A DNA stretch of 64,000 bases from Reticulitermes speratus (Eukaryota; Arthropoda; Insecta; Blattodea; Rhinotermitidae). Both the position numbers and the translations under genes were made by a program. Location of the stretch: the NCBI GenBank assembly GCA_021186555.1, contig JAJKFL010000012.1, positions 25,361,210 through 25,425,209 on the forward strand, given 5' to 3'. The notes beneath the pieces are model-generated. The model saw only the letters and a program-made list of their open reading frames with translations, made no database searches and was not told the DNA's origin. Below, piece by piece: positions 40,728 through 52,030 of this stretch; position 1 is the stretch's first letter, and each line of letters begins with the position of its first letter.

Positions 40728-41230
40728 CTTGCCGTGGTAGAGGGGCTTGTAAGTTCCAGTGACCCTGAGAGCAAAGCCGGCCGTAGCATTGCTACCAGTA
40801 GGGTCTCCCAAGCCGAACAGACCAAGAGGGTAAGAACCAGAGGAAGAGAGATGCCTAGGAGATGGGAAATCCAATAAAAACTACCCTGATGTCGGAAGCA
40901 GCGACTTCAGTAGCGACTTGAAGCACAGAACAAATGATACTCGAGATGGTTCATGATCGTGTAGCAACAGGCGTGACCAGAGTGGTCTGAACGGCTGTTG
41001 TACTGCGATGTGGAAAGCAAATGGAAAAACTACCGCATTATTACTTTTCCTGGATAGTCTCTTCCAGAAACAGAGACAAATGCCAAATGCGAGATGCTTT
41101 CTGTGGAGACAAAAAATCCAGAGGTAAACGACTGCCCCATTCGGATCTCCGGGGGTGGAGGGGAGTGTTTCTAGAGGAGACACCACGCGGTAAGACTTAC
41201 AGCGAGCAGAGTAATGCAAGGTATTAAAAA
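40728..41230 (+). mobile_element. Possible 5' fragment of another non-LTR element
   Basis: CTTGCCGTGGTAGAGGGGCT, GTAGCATTGCTACCAGTAGG and GGTCTCCCAAGCCGAACAGA resemble 5' regions I recall from insect LINEs. It faces away from the LINE fragment at 40246-40727, so the two are head to head. The first about 50 codons of the minus-strand frame are an antisense reading of this segment. Remainder to 41230 is probably the same element. Confidence 0.45.
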
Positions 41231-41494
41231 CAGTGATGAAAAGCTAGAAATCTGCTTTTACGGCCGGATGTAGCATCGCGTTGCTCTGGTTCTCCTATGT
41301 CCGTACCAAGCATCTGACTTCTGGTTTATGTTTGGAATATACTGGCTTCGACTTGTGACCGCGTACGGAATCAAAGTGTCGAATACTTTACAGGGAACTG
41401 GTCGTTATCCGTCGAGTGTATCTTGCGGCATTGATGTCTGTTAAATATGGGCTGGATGAACACACACACACATACATAGTGAGCGCTGTATTGA
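41231..41494. other. Unassigned
   Basis: Nothing recognised apart from a short CA tract near 41462. Confidence 0.4.
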
Positions 41495-41706
41495 AGTCTT
41501 CGGCGATGTGACTCCGTGTAGTAAATGGTGAGTCTCACGCCCCGACCGCTTTATTCCCGGCAAAAGAGCTGCCAGTACCCGTTGAACAGGAAGCTGGGCA
41601 TGGGACCCAGTGACTGAGTGGGCGTTTTGGAGAAGAGAAAATATCTTGCCCCTGCTAAGATTCGATTGCGGATTTTCCAGTCAGTAGGGTAGACACTATA
41701 CCGCCT
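41495..41706 (-). mobile_element. SINE family C, copy 2
   Basis: GGCGGTATAGTGTCTACCC (A-box side) and GCAATCGAATCTTAGCAGG (decayed B box) on the minus strand, then the AGGCTGGGTGGGCCC-type body (here AAGCTGGGCATGGGACCCAG). Confidence 0.7.
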
Positions 41707-41709
41707 ATG

Positions 41710-41905
41710 TCTATTTATTTAAGTTCTATCCGACAAATGTACAATTTATTTTCTATTAATACATATCAATACATATATTTCATTGAAGATGGTCCAACAT
41801 GTTTCGAACCTTATATGAGGTTCATCTTCAGGGACATTGTTTTAAATTACACCAGTTCTTGTTCAAAGGTACATGTGAGGTTATACACTTTAAAATGTTG
41901 TCTTT
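41710..41905 (-). mobile_element. Hammerhead unit (relative of 33485-34125)
   Basis: CCGACAAATGTACAATTTAT at the left matches the outer arm of the 33485-34125 unit. The ribozyme lies at 41792-41835. Confidence 0.7.
41792..41835 (-). ncRNA. Hammerhead ribozyme, type I (canonical)
   Basis: Stem I GUCC/GGAC, CUGAAGA, extra U, stem II GAACCU/AGGUUC with a CAUAUA-like loop, GAA, ACAUGU, cleavage after U17. Same family as 34014-34056 with a compensated stem II: an extra C-G pair in place of part of the loop. Confidence 0.9.
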
Positions 41906-42822
41906 GTTGTCTTGTCTGAAATTAATATTAAAATAATTAAGTTAAAAACAATTAAAATCTGTATATAAGATATATAAAATGTTATTTGTAGAATATTCTG
42001 GCTCCAGATTTGTGCCTTAATTCGAATATTTCTTTTTCGGCTCTGAATGTCATTCCGCTCACACGTGTTCCCCTGTCAGCTATCCGCAGTTCGGAGGTGT
42101 TTCTGACAGGGGTTGCTAAACCACATGAAGAACCTATTGCGAACAAAACTCACAACTTTTAAATTGTTTACGACTAGCAAATTCAAAACAAATTCTGCGC
42201 TAATAGAAACAATTCAGGATGCTTCGTTCTTCATTTCTTTGCTAGCGACGTAAAGTCCCAAACCATTGACAGTTACAACAATAGCAAGAACACTGTTGTA
42301 ACTGTTAAGTAACTTCGCATTCATGCGAGTACCTGTTCTTGTATCCCGTGTTTTCTGTTGTTGATAGATTTTGTACACTTCCTTTTGTAGTCGACCACAT
42401 CCCATCCCACTCCACTTTATTCCATTGTGTTCTTTTAAGTTCATTTTCTTTGCACTTTTCGTGTCCTTTTATCTTTATTTTCAACGTCAATGAATCCAGA
42501 AGAACTCAGTTATTTACTCATAAAAGGGAAAGAGAGGGAACGCGAAGGACGAAGAGGAAAAACGATGTAGAATTGCTGCAAGCTGTGCCCAAAGAACACA
42601 AACAAAATAACACGCTGGAAGTATGTAAAAGTACTTAATGATAGACTCCGTAATAGGAATATCATCCGTGTCCGTAAATTAAGTGCGTAACTACATAAAG
42701 AACTTATTTTCTCTGTGATGTTTTTATAACCTTACCGTGCAACGTTTGTAAAGAGAACGTTCGAGAGAATTCTGGTATTTAGTGTTCAAAAATGATAAAA
42801 AGACACTGCATTATTTTACGTT
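41906..42822. other. Unassigned
   Basis: No gene or recognised repeat; open frames of 60-100 codons on both strands lack domains. Confidence 0.45.
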
Positions 42823-43513
42823 GTCCGTACAGTGTACGTTCGTATATTACAACGATATATATTAACGTTGTCCGTACAGTGTACGTTCGTATATTACAAC
42901 AATATATATTAACACTGTCCAACAGTGTACGTGTAATTACAACAATATATTAATGTCATACAGTGTACTTCGTATATTACAACAATATATATTAACACTG
43001 TCCATACAGTGTACGTTCGTAATTACAACAATATATATAACGTCCTACAGTGTACGTTCGTATATTACAACAATATATATTAACACTGTCCATACAGTGT
43101 ACGTTCGTATATTACAACAATATATATTAAAGTTGTCCGTACAGTGTACGTTCGTATATTACAACAATATATATTAACGTTGTCCGTACAGTGTACGTTC
43201 GTATATTACAACGATATATATTAACGTTGTCCGTACAGTGTACGTTCGTATATTACAACAATATATATTAACACTGTCCATACAGTGTACGTTCGTATAT
43301 TACAACAATATATATTAACACTGTCCATACAGTGTACGTTCGTATATTACAACAATATATATTAACACTGTCCATACAGTGTACGTTCGTATATTACAAC
43401 AATATATATTAACGTTGTCCGTACAGTGTACGTTCGTATATTACAACAATATATATTAACACTGTCCATACAGTGTACGTTCGTATATTACAACAGTATA
43501 TATTAACACCAAC
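42823..43513. repeat. 47-bp satellite array
   Basis: About 14 units of 47 bp with TACAGTGTACGTTCGTATAT and TACAACAATATATATTAAC. Two types differ at AACGTTGTCCGT versus AACACTGTCCAT. Units at about 42900-43060 carry deletions. Ends about 47 bp before a hammerhead. Confidence 0.93.
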
Positions 43514-43780
43514 TCGTACGCAGTATTAAAAACACGATATGCAATCGCTTTTACATAAACCCCGACATGTTTCGGCGCACTAGTACACCATCTTCAGGGG
43601 GAAAACATATTTAGCACTTAAAACACACAAGCCCAGTTGTTAAACTGTTCATTAAGAACATTATTATTTGAAGCACCACATGCTGATGCAGTGTGTTAAA
43701 GTATGTCTTGCAAAGCTGTTGGTGTATTGAAGGTTATTGTTCACAAATAATTGACACGTCGTAAAGTGCAGCGTTGCAGA
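43514..43780 (-). mobile_element. Hammerhead-bearing unit next to the 47-bp array
   Basis: AT-rich sequence surrounding the ribozyme at 43560-43601. The outer boundaries are not clear; nothing else recognised to 43780. Confidence 0.5.
43560..43601 (-). ncRNA. Hammerhead ribozyme, type I (canonical)
   Basis: Stem I CCCC/GGGG, CUGAAGA, extra U, stem II GGUGUA/UGCGCC (two G-U wobbles), GAA, ACAUGU, cleavage after C17 (GUC, the preferred triplet). All core bases intact. Confidence 0.88.
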
Positions 43781-44015
43781 TAAAGGTAAAGGTAAAGGTA
43801 AAGTTCACCATAGAACAGGCCATGAAGGCCCAGAGGGGGAGTAGAGGTATAGCTCTACTATTTCTTTAACCTCGGCGCTAGATGGGGGTGGATGGTCAAC
43901 GCCACGCCCCGGCCGCTTTACCCCCGGGAAAGAGACCCGATACCCGTTGTACAGGAGGCTGGGTGGGCCCCAGGGCCGATCTGGACGGCGTTGAAGATAC
44001 AAACATCAAGTTTCT
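43781..44015 (-). mobile_element. SINE family C, copy 3
   Basis: Ends in a (CTTTAC)n-type tail (plus strand TAAAGGTAAAGGTAAAGG). Body: CCTGGGGCCCACCCAGCCTC, GGGGGTAAAGCGGCCGGGGC and CCATCTAGCGCCGAGG. The head is truncated on the right. The 65-codon Pro-rich frame is incidental. Confidence 0.8.
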
Positions 44016-44090
44016 TTTTTTGACCTAGTATGGTCTTCACTGGACGAAGCCCGTACTAGGTCAGAGGTGTAGAGGGTTACTGTTGAACCT

Positions 44091-44283
44091 GATCACACTC
44101 AGACACACCACAGTCGGTAGGACTCCTCTGGACGAGTGATCAGCCCGTCGCAGAGACCTCTACCTGACAACACACAACACTCACAAGAGACAGACATCCA
44201 TGCACTAGGCGGGATTCGAACCCACGATCCCAGCAAGCGAATGGCCGCAGACCCACGCCTTAGACCGCGCGGCCAATGGGATA
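44091..44283 (-). mobile_element. SINE family B, copy 4 (3'-truncated)
   Basis: Head GGCCGCGCGGTCTAAGGCG and B box GTGGGTTCGAATCCCGCC on the minus strand, body to CAGACACACCACAG; lacks the GGGGCTGTTGCGCC end. Confidence 0.88.
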
Positions 44284-45521
44284 GACTTATGGAGTTCTCC
44301 ATGAACATATTATATGATTATACATGTGAAATTTATTGGAAATTATATGCGTGAAAATGTTGATATTAAATAATAACCTTCTCAGGTATTGTCCCGAAAG
44401 AGTTCGGTATTTTTGAATAAAGGGTAAAGTAACTTGGAGCTGGAGGCTGATAAAGTAGAGCAGAATTCCACATCACTCTTCAGTTGCGAATGGACTACAT
44501 TTCGTAAATAATGGAAAATATTATTTTGACGATGATGTTATATTAATACATGATATGAATAAATGAGACACACACACACCACAAACACAACACAGAATGT
44601 ACGGAGAAGGCTGTATTGTTAGAATTGTAAACCTTTACGTAATAAGACATGAACAGACAATGTGCATTATCACCACCAGAACTGACTGTACTATTCCTTG
44701 CAAGTATGTGCCGTACTCATTTCGTATATACTGTCCTTGGGACCGTAGATGTGAGGTTTATTGTACTGTTTTGTGTGGTTCATTTTGGGATATTGCCTTT
44801 CGTTTTGTGTTTCACATGTATTTTATATTCCACGTAAATATTTAAGCGAGTTGCTAACTCCATGGGACGTACCATTTTCTGTTCATAATCTGTAATCATT
44901 CTATGATTCGACGTTATGCAAATCGTGCAGTTCAGAAACTTAACTGTTCTTAATAACAATTAACGTACGTGCTGTCTGTTAAGGAACGTTACTGATTATT
45001 CAGTACCGCACGTAGCGAACAGACACGAAGACGTCCGCCGCCGTCATCTCTGGAAGCTACAGACGTTTCATTTCAAAAGAGTTCGACAGCATTAAAGCAA
45101 AAATAACAACGTTGGAACAACGGAATTTGTAATCGTCGCTTAAGTGAACAATTCTGTTCTTGTAGGATTTCAGAGAGGGAAGCAGGAATGCACTTTGCTC
45201 TCGAATCCGTTGATGTTCCATTCATGCTAAGTGCTTCGTAAATCTTTTGCAAATCACATCATGGTTTCCCTTGAAATGTGGCGTGCTTGCATCAAGACGT
45301 AACAACTCGCTGAAGAACCTCGTGGCTTTCGAAACTCTATTAAGTATTTGTGTTTGTTCATGCGAACCCCTGTGCTACCGACCAATCGCTGATTGGATTA
45401 TTTACATGGATGTTGTATAGACTAATAGACTGGATATCACGAAACAGTCTGTGTACGTCTTTCCGTTCGAGGCCATTTCCTGTTGCTACTAGACATTTCA
45501 CCTGTTCCAAATTTAGTTATT
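44284..45521. other. Unassigned
   Basis: No gene or recognised repeat. A small (CACA)n tract lies at 44570-44578. Confidence 0.45.
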
Positions 45522-45812
45522 GGGGGCACGAGGTGGCGCAGTTGGTTGACGCACTGCGCTACAAGCCGGAAAGTCGCCAGTTCGATTCCCGATGGGGTCA
45601 TTAACTTAAACCTTCCGGCCGCAATATGGTCCTGGGGTCGACTCAGCCTCTAACAGAAATGAGTACCAGCAATATTTCCTGGGGGTAAAGGCGGCCGATG
45701 CGTAAGGCTGACAACCTTACCACCTTCATGTGCCGAGTGTCTAGAAATCTGGGAGCCTCAACCTTCTGGAACCCTAAGGGCCTGTCCAGGCCTGTGTACG
45801 GATTGCTTTACA
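45522..45812 (+). mobile_element. SINE family A, copy 4
   Basis: Head GGTGGCGCAGTTGGTTGACG and CAGTTCGATTCCCGATGG (B box), body GGTCGACTCAGCCTCTAACA and GGGGGTAAAGGCGGCCGATG, tail GATTGCTTTAC. Confidence 0.9.
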
Positions 45813-46138
45813 AATTTATTTAATACTTGGGGGCGATACTGTGCCCTGTGCTCTTACAAACGCAGCTGTGTTTTAAGTAACACAAAATCTGACTACGTCG
45901 AGCAGATTCGTTGTTGAGCTAGTAGCCATCCAGATGGAACAACTTTTCGCGTTAATAGGACGCCAATTTTCACTTGCGTGTTCACAACACTTCCTCATCT
46001 GCACCCAGTAGGTTAATACATCCATTTTACCGACACTCTGTACCCATAATACGCAGTATAATATTCCACTTCCATCTACATTTAGGTATCTTAAACGGTC
46101 GGTCTTTTTCCTTTAATTTCTCCGGGTAATATTTTTAC
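45813..46138. other. Unassigned
   Basis: Nothing recognised. Confidence 0.45.
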
Positions 46139-46366
46139 GACATGGGTCTACGGCAGCTCGCTTGCTAGGATTGTGGGTTCGAATCCCGCCCGTGGGCATG
46201 AATGTCTGTCTGGTGTGAGTGTTGTGTGTTGTCAGGTAGAGGTATTTTCGTCGGGCTGATCACTAGTCCAGAGGAGTCCTACCGAGTGTGGCGTGTGTAA
46301 GTGAGTGTGATTGTGAAGCCTCGATAATGAGGAGGCCGTGGCCCACTAGGGGCTGTTGCGCCATGG
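46139..46366 (+). mobile_element. SINE family B, copy 5 (5'-truncated)
   Basis: Begins at CATGGGTCTACGGCAGCTCG, so the A box is lost; B box GTGGGTTCGAATCCCGCC intact; body and GGGGCTGTTGCGCCATGG end present. Confidence 0.88.
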
Positions 46367-47007
46367 GGGAAAACAAAGAACATTTTTACATTTTTATCTA
46401 CAACAATGTATGTTCCACGTATTGTCTGTTTTATCCTTCTTGATTTGAATGCAACAAGAATATTTAGTGAGCATGAGAACTACTACTTTCTCCATTCGTG
46501 TAAATGCCATGACTTGTTTTTAAACAGTTGCATGTTATAGTTGCATTCCTTAGACACGTTATATACATTATTGACATAATATTTAACAGTTACAATGGCC
46601 GCTGAAGGTCCTCCTTTGTTTGGTAAATTTCTGATCATGAAGTCTATTCTGATTTACTCGCAAGTGATTCATTGATTTATGTCGCCTTTGTCACTTACGA
46701 TGTTGTCTGTATACAGGTGTTTCGCATGAGTGTATAAAACCTCACGATGTCAGTTATGAGTCATTTTGAATCAAATGCTATATCAACGGTCATTTTACAA
46801 TACTTAAGATTTCCCATGCCTAAAATATAAAGTAAGTTATATGGCTGATAACACCACAAACGAAAGATGTCTATCAGCACAACATACAACAGCACAATAC
46901 AAAGGCACCAAACAAGTGTAACCCTGCTCTGTGTATGTATGTATATATATATTAAACGTTATTAGCAATAAAGGCACCTTTTTCTTATCCCTGGTTTGTT
47001 TGTTCCG
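46367..47007. other. Unassigned
   Basis: No gene. (GTAT)n-like tract at 46933-46950. Confidence 0.45.
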
Positions 47008-47262
47008 TTTTTTTTTTTGTGGAGAAGGCCCCGCAGCAGATACTATGGACGCACCGCAGCCTTGAGGCTTATTGTGCAACCCTGTGATGAAGATGATTAG
47101 GTTTCTTCGTTTTTCCGTGTAATGGAGCACCGGTGGAATGAAAATGACAGGGGAAAACCGAAGTACTCGAGGAAAAACCTGTCCCTGTGCCACTTTGTCC
47201 ACCACAAATCGAACCTGGGCCTCCGCGGTGAGAGGCCGGCGACTAACCGCCTGAGCCATGGC
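47008..47262 (-). mobile_element. SINE family E (tRNA-headed), copy 2
   Basis: Minus strand: GCCATGGCTCAGGCGGTTAG (A box), CTCACCGCGGAGGCCCAGGT (B-box side decayed), GTGGACAAAGTGGCACAGGG, CGAGTACTTCGGTTTTCCCC, CCACCGGTGCTCCATTAC, then GTCTGCTGCGGGGCC region and a poly-A tail (T10 on plus). The 113-codon plus frame is antisense to it. Confidence 0.85.
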
Positions 47263-47740
47263 ACGGTCTTTGGCTTTCTTTACCTATTGCAGTTTTTGTC
47301 TGTGCCATATAGGCTTTGTACCACAGTCATTAAGTGTTGTGGGAGAACTACCCGTCGTCACTTGTCAGAGTTCATTGCTGATAACTTTGGCGGAAGTTTC
47401 CTCGTAATCCAGGAAGCCATCAGAGTGGGTAAGTTAAATTCCTCGCGTTTCGCAGTTACGTAATGAATAATGAAGATAACAATCCGTACAAGACCGCCCT
47501 TCGCTAAATCCATTCAGGGATTCATCCAGCTTAGATATAATGTTTCTTCATCGTGCTATTATCTTTGCATATATTTTGTGTCCGTTATTAAGCGGAAGTA
47601 TTCGTCTGTAATTTTCATATTTCTGTAATCTTTCTTATGAATTTCAGCTATTAACCTCACGTTCCATTCTTTCGTTAGGTGTCACTGTTTCCGGTAGATA
47701 TTAATGAGATCTGACAATCCCATCGGCATTTTTTTTTGTA
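47263..47740. other. Unassigned
   Basis: Nothing recognised. Confidence 0.45.
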
Positions 47741-47982
47741 TGATTCGACAGTCCCTATATGGGCCTGGGCCTCTTTATTTCGTCGAGTTTCATGATCACA
47801 CATTTGAATCACACCACAGTCGGTAGGACTCCTCTGGACGAGGGATCAGCTCGTCGCAGAGACCTCTACCTGACAACACAGATACAGATATCCATGCCCC
47901 CGGTGGGATTCGAACCCACGATCCCAGTAAGCGAGCGGCCGAAGACCCACGCCTTTAGACCGCACGGCCACTGGGATCGGCC
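47741..47982 (-). mobile_element. SINE family B, copy 6
   Basis: Minus-strand head GATCCCAGTGGCCGTGCGGT, B box GTGGGTTCGAATCCCACC; body present; 3' end diverged (GGGACTGTCGAATCATAC) with a poly-A tail. Confidence 0.88.
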
Positions 47983-48149
47983 ATCGGCATCTTAGGGGAT
48001 GCATATTTCAAAATGTCTATACGTAGACCATCAGGTTCGGGTTTCTTAATGTCTATAAAACTTTGAGCCCTTCTATAAATTATTCTGTAGTTCCGAATTC
48101 TACTTCTTCATTAATCCTTAAGAAATGAGGTGCTTTTGATCGTATTTTC
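47983..48149. other. Unassigned
   Basis: Nothing recognised. Confidence 0.4.
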
Positions 48150-48196
48150 AGCCTGAGGAAGTGCATCGATCGTGTCCCTGAAACGTAATATTCTAT
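48150..48196 (+). ncRNA. Decayed hammerhead-like motif
   Basis: GCCUGAGGA, a disrupted stem II ending GUGUCCCU, then GAAACGUAAUAUUC. The flanks match the 18220 motif (TTT..GCCTGAGGA and GAAACGTTGTATTC). Stem II no longer pairs cleanly next to the core. Confidence 0.45.
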
Positions 48197-48473
48197 TATT
48201 TTTTGTTATAATTTTTAAAACGAATCTATGGAGAAAGTTGTTTAAATTTATTTCAAGTATGTTATACCGTGGACAGGATCCTAAGCGATTGCAGTAGAAA
48301 TGGTTTAGTACCGACTGCTTATGTTTCTTCTTGTCTCAAAATGTGTTTAGCGTGAAGAGCAATCATCGCTATTATCAGTGGTGAGCTTTTACGTCTTTGA
48401 ATTGAGGCTGAATTTATTTTAAATTTGTTAAACGTTTGTAATTACATTCCATGTTCGAGAACACACAAGGATA
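48197..48473. other. Unassigned
   Basis: Nothing recognised. Confidence 0.4.
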
Positions 48474-48613
48474 GGGACAGGTGGCGGGCTCTTGTGAATG
48501 CGGTAATGAACCATTGGGTTCCATAAAACGCGGGGAATTTCTTGACTAGCTGAGGACTTATTAGCTTCTCAAGAAGGACTCTGCTCAATGGAGTTAGTTA
48601 GTTAGTTAGAACA
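48474..48613 (+). repeat. Repeat family G with (GTTA)n tail, copy 1
   Basis: GGGACAGGTGGCGGGCTCTT, GCGGTAATGAACC, GGAATTTCTTGACTAGCTGA, GCTTCTCAAGAAGGACTCTG, then (GTTA)n. The simple tail suggests the 3' end of a retroposon. Other copies at 58349 and 59526. Confidence 0.8.
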
Positions 48614-49624
48614 TAAGGTCGTGTAGGCAAATGCCTCGTTGTTTGCTCTTGTAGCGTATGAACATGCAGTTGTACCGTCGTCATCAGAAGCAGTTGAATA
48701 AATGTTATAAATATAAATTTGTCGTCACATAAATAAAGACGTAAATAGGTGCCGTTTCAGAACTTAACCGGGTGGAGGATTTTATGTTATTTTAATGAAC
48801 ATCGTTAAGTACTGCAGAAATTCAAACACTCTTCCTTTGTCCATAAGTAAAGCCTTAAGGCAGTGAAAGCAAGAGAGGATTACAGTAAAGTAATTTTCTT
48901 CTCATAGTAGTATAATTCCTTTTGAAAATTAAATTTCCATGTAGGTAGTTTTCGTTACATGTGAAGCGACGCATTTCGAAACACAGTCTGGGGCAAAGCT
49001 CTGATTGTAAAGTCCTTTCAGATGTTTTAATTATCATATTTCGTGGCATATTATTTATAGCCCAAACCATAAATATGTCGCATATTGTAGAATACACATA
49101 CACACTGATTGTCGTGCACAAAATATGATATAGAATACGCTAGACAGACCGCGGGCGGCGGCGGGGGGGGGGGGGGGGAGGGGGTGTTGGCGGCAGAAAT
49201 ATATGTGTTTGTGTGTGAGGGAACGAGAATAAAAGAGAGAGAAATTTCTAGGTCATTTCATGGTTCAAAATTTTAATCTGCGTGTTAATTAGCGTCGCAT
49301 ACACATATGACCATCGAAAGTTCAATGCTGTAGAGCGTTACAGGATTGTCCTGTCAACATTATAGGCGTACCTGGCATTACGCAAGGCCTATTACCGAGT
49401 ATCGGTAACAATCTAAAATACCCTCGTTGTTACATGTTTGTGTAAGTCATTAGATGGGCCTACTTAGATTTAAAGCGATATCTGCAGATTGTCATATTCT
49501 TATACACACTGAAACGAAATTCGATGTCCGTGGTGTGATTCCTTTTTGACAAAATTGGAATATATATAACGTATGTAGTCCTGTGACGTTTAGTTTTCTA
49601 GTTGTATGTCGCCTTCAAATGGCG
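48614..49624. other. Unassigned, with a G-rich run
   Basis: No gene. GGCGGCGGCGGGGGG...GGAGGGGG at about 49152-49184 includes a pure G run of about 16. Confidence 0.45.
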
Positions 49625-50335
49625 CAAGGTGTCAGATGAAATAATACTCGCCTTTTAGGTTTTCGAGGCGTCTTCCGTCTATGTTGAGAAAGAAGGCAGT
49701 TAGACGGATGGCATTTTGTCGAAGGCGCCGTGGACCGTTGTCTGTACTGCCTGAAGATTTGTTATGAGATCTTCGGCAGTTCTGCTGGGGACTGCGTAAA
49801 CGCGCTCCTTCGAGTCCCCACATGAAAAATTCCATCGGAGCTCGATCGGGTGACAGCCGAGTTCATACGATTCTCCTGCGCGTCCAGTTCACCTACGTGG
49901 ATGCGACGCCCTGAACCACTGCCAGACATCTTTCCTGTATCGTGTTTGGTCTTTGCCATGCTGAACTCACAACCTCTGCGTCACATATAATGGCACATCC
50001 TCGAACATCCCCGGTACAAAATTTCCAGGAACGTATAATATCGTTGGACAGATAGGGGACCACGGTAATGCCCGCGACGACACCATCCCAAACGTTGATG
50101 CTGAAGTAGCATTCATACGCACGTTCGAAACAGTGGGGACCATCCTGCGGGCAGACGACACTGTTGTCGACTTAAAACGCATAAACCGTGCGTCAAATAA
50201 GTTTCGTTTGTCGACAGAATTTTGTGTTGGAAGAGCCGAACGTGTTGTTGTAGCGATTCGCAAAATATCTTTCTTAGAGGACGGTCGTCTGGGAACACGT
50301 GCACGCTGCGAGTGGCAGTGTGTATGCGGTCGGTA
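49625..50335 (-). pseudogene. Decayed Tc1/mariner-superfamily transposase
   Basis: On the minus strand, pieces in shifted frames line up in transposase order: a degraded middle domain with FSINVWDGVVAG (about 50100), PGNFVPGMFEDVPLYVTQRL (about 50030-49970), then about 49850-49630 TPMEFFMWGL (third Asp region, Asp changed to Glu), RVYAVPSRTAEDLI-like sequence, and DGRRLENL near the C terminus. These match the common insect Tc1/mariner-like transposases by memory of the family pattern. Several frameshifts and stops; clearly dead. Terminal inverted repeats were not identified. The individual short open frames are pieces of it. Confidence 0.72.
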
Positions 50336-50937
50336 AGGACGAAGTCTGTCTCAAAATGACGAAGACGTCTTGAAATTTGCCCTTGTATTCAGTTTTAGCA
50401 TTGAAGTTTCGACTGCGACATTTGCGAATAGAATATGTTGGCCTTTTATGTACAAAACAGCTTTGTACCTACCCAACCTGATTAATAGCTTAAGAAGGTA
50501 CTGAATTCAGAGGCAAGCCCCTATTTGTTGGCGAAGTGCCTATAAATTCTACAGGCAGGCTAGGCTGGCTTCGGCGTGTCCACATCGTGTTTGTGCTTCT
50601 AAATAGGTCGTCCATAACTGAGATGAAGGACAGTCTTTAGTGATTTGTAAAGTGACAGATTAAACGCTTGTAGCGATGAAAGTTGCAGATTTGGCGACTG
50701 TGGTTATTAGTTCACAAAGTGGAAAAGTACGATTGGAAAAGAGAGTTATTTATTGTACGTAGTTTTAAATTTCCTCAAGTCTCCATATCGGCGTAAAACT
50801 GAATCATTTATATGTAAGTAAATGTCTGGACTTCTTCTCTTAACGCCGTAGTTATTACTGCATATCCATAACTCACCAAACACAAATTCGCGAACACATT
50901 TCCGACGTAATTTTTCGGAACACCTCCTCACCTAACG
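50336..50937. other. Unassigned
   Basis: Nothing recognised. Confidence 0.45.
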
Positions 50938-51480
50938 TAATTTTTCGGACCACCTCCTCACCTAACATAATTTTTCGGAACACCTCCTCACCTAAGTAAT
51001 TTTTGGACCACCTCCTCACCTAACTAATTTTTCGGAACACCTCCTCACCTAACGTAATTTTTCGGACCACCTCCTCACCTAACGTAATTTTTCGGAACAC
51101 CTCCTCACCTAACGTAATTTTTCGGACCACCTCCTCACCTAACGTAATTTTTCGAAACCACACTACCCCCCTACCTAACGTAATTTTTCGGACACCTCCT
51201 CACCTAACGTAATTTTTGGGAAATACAACATCCTCACCTAACAACGTTACAAATATTTTCGGACACACCTCCTCACCTAACGTAATTTTTGCCCTTCTGT
51301 TTTCGGACCACCTCCTCACCTAACGTAATTTTTCGGAAACCTCCTAATCAACCTATACGTTTTTTGGACCACCTCCTCACCTAACGTACAACACTCTCAC
51401 TAACGTAATTTTTCGGAACACCTCCTCACCTAACGTAATTTTTCAGACCACTCCTCACCTAACATGTAGATTTGCTGCAC
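50938..51480. repeat. 30-bp satellite array
   Basis: Unit ACCTCCTCACCTAACGTAAT followed by TTTTCGGA(A/C)C. The GGAACACC and GGACCACC types alternate, giving a 60-bp dimer, to about 51150. After that, copies are disrupted by insertions and deletions. About 17-18 units. Confidence 0.92.
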
Positions 51481-51760
51481 TAACGTAACTACAAGTGATT
51501 TTTATTGAAGGTTTGTGGGGTTATAAATGTTGGGACTAAAAGTGACTCTATTTGAGCCTGTTTTCCTTGTCGACAGTACTTACATGAAAGTGTTATAGGA
51601 TATGACTCCACGAAAACTGCTGTGTTTATTGAAGTTTTGGACGAACTTGCAGCATCCGCCTCCAGTTTAATGGAAGATAAGTGAGCCGCGCGTGCAAGCT
51701 GCTGTGTTGCATTACTCTGACGATAGACAGCACTGTCGGCAACTGTGTACCAAAGGCCGT
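51481..51760. other. Unassigned
   Basis: Nothing recognised. Confidence 0.4.
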
Positions 51761-52030
51761 GCCATGGCTCAGGCGGTTGGTCGCCTGCCTCTCACCGCGG
51801 AGGCCCGGGTCAGTCCATATGGGATTTTTGGTGGACAAAATGGCACTGGGACAGGGTTTCCCCGAGTACTTCGGTTTTCCTCTGCCAATTTCATTCCACC
51901 GGTGCTCCATTACTTGGAAAAATGAAAAACACTGATCATCTTTCTCTTCATCTTCATCACAGGGTTGCAAAATAAGCCTTAAGGCTGCGATGCGTCCGTA
52001 GCATCTGCTGCGGGGCCCTTCCCACAGAAA
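51761..52030 (+). mobile_element. SINE family E, copy 3
   Basis: GCCATGGCTCAGGCGGTTGG (A box), CTCACCGCGGAGGCCCGGGT, GTGGACAAAATGGCACTGGG, CGAGTACTTCGGTTTTCCTC, CCACCGGTGCTCCATTAC, GCATCTGCTGCGGGGCCC, short A-rich end. The three open frames across it are incidental. Confidence 0.88.
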
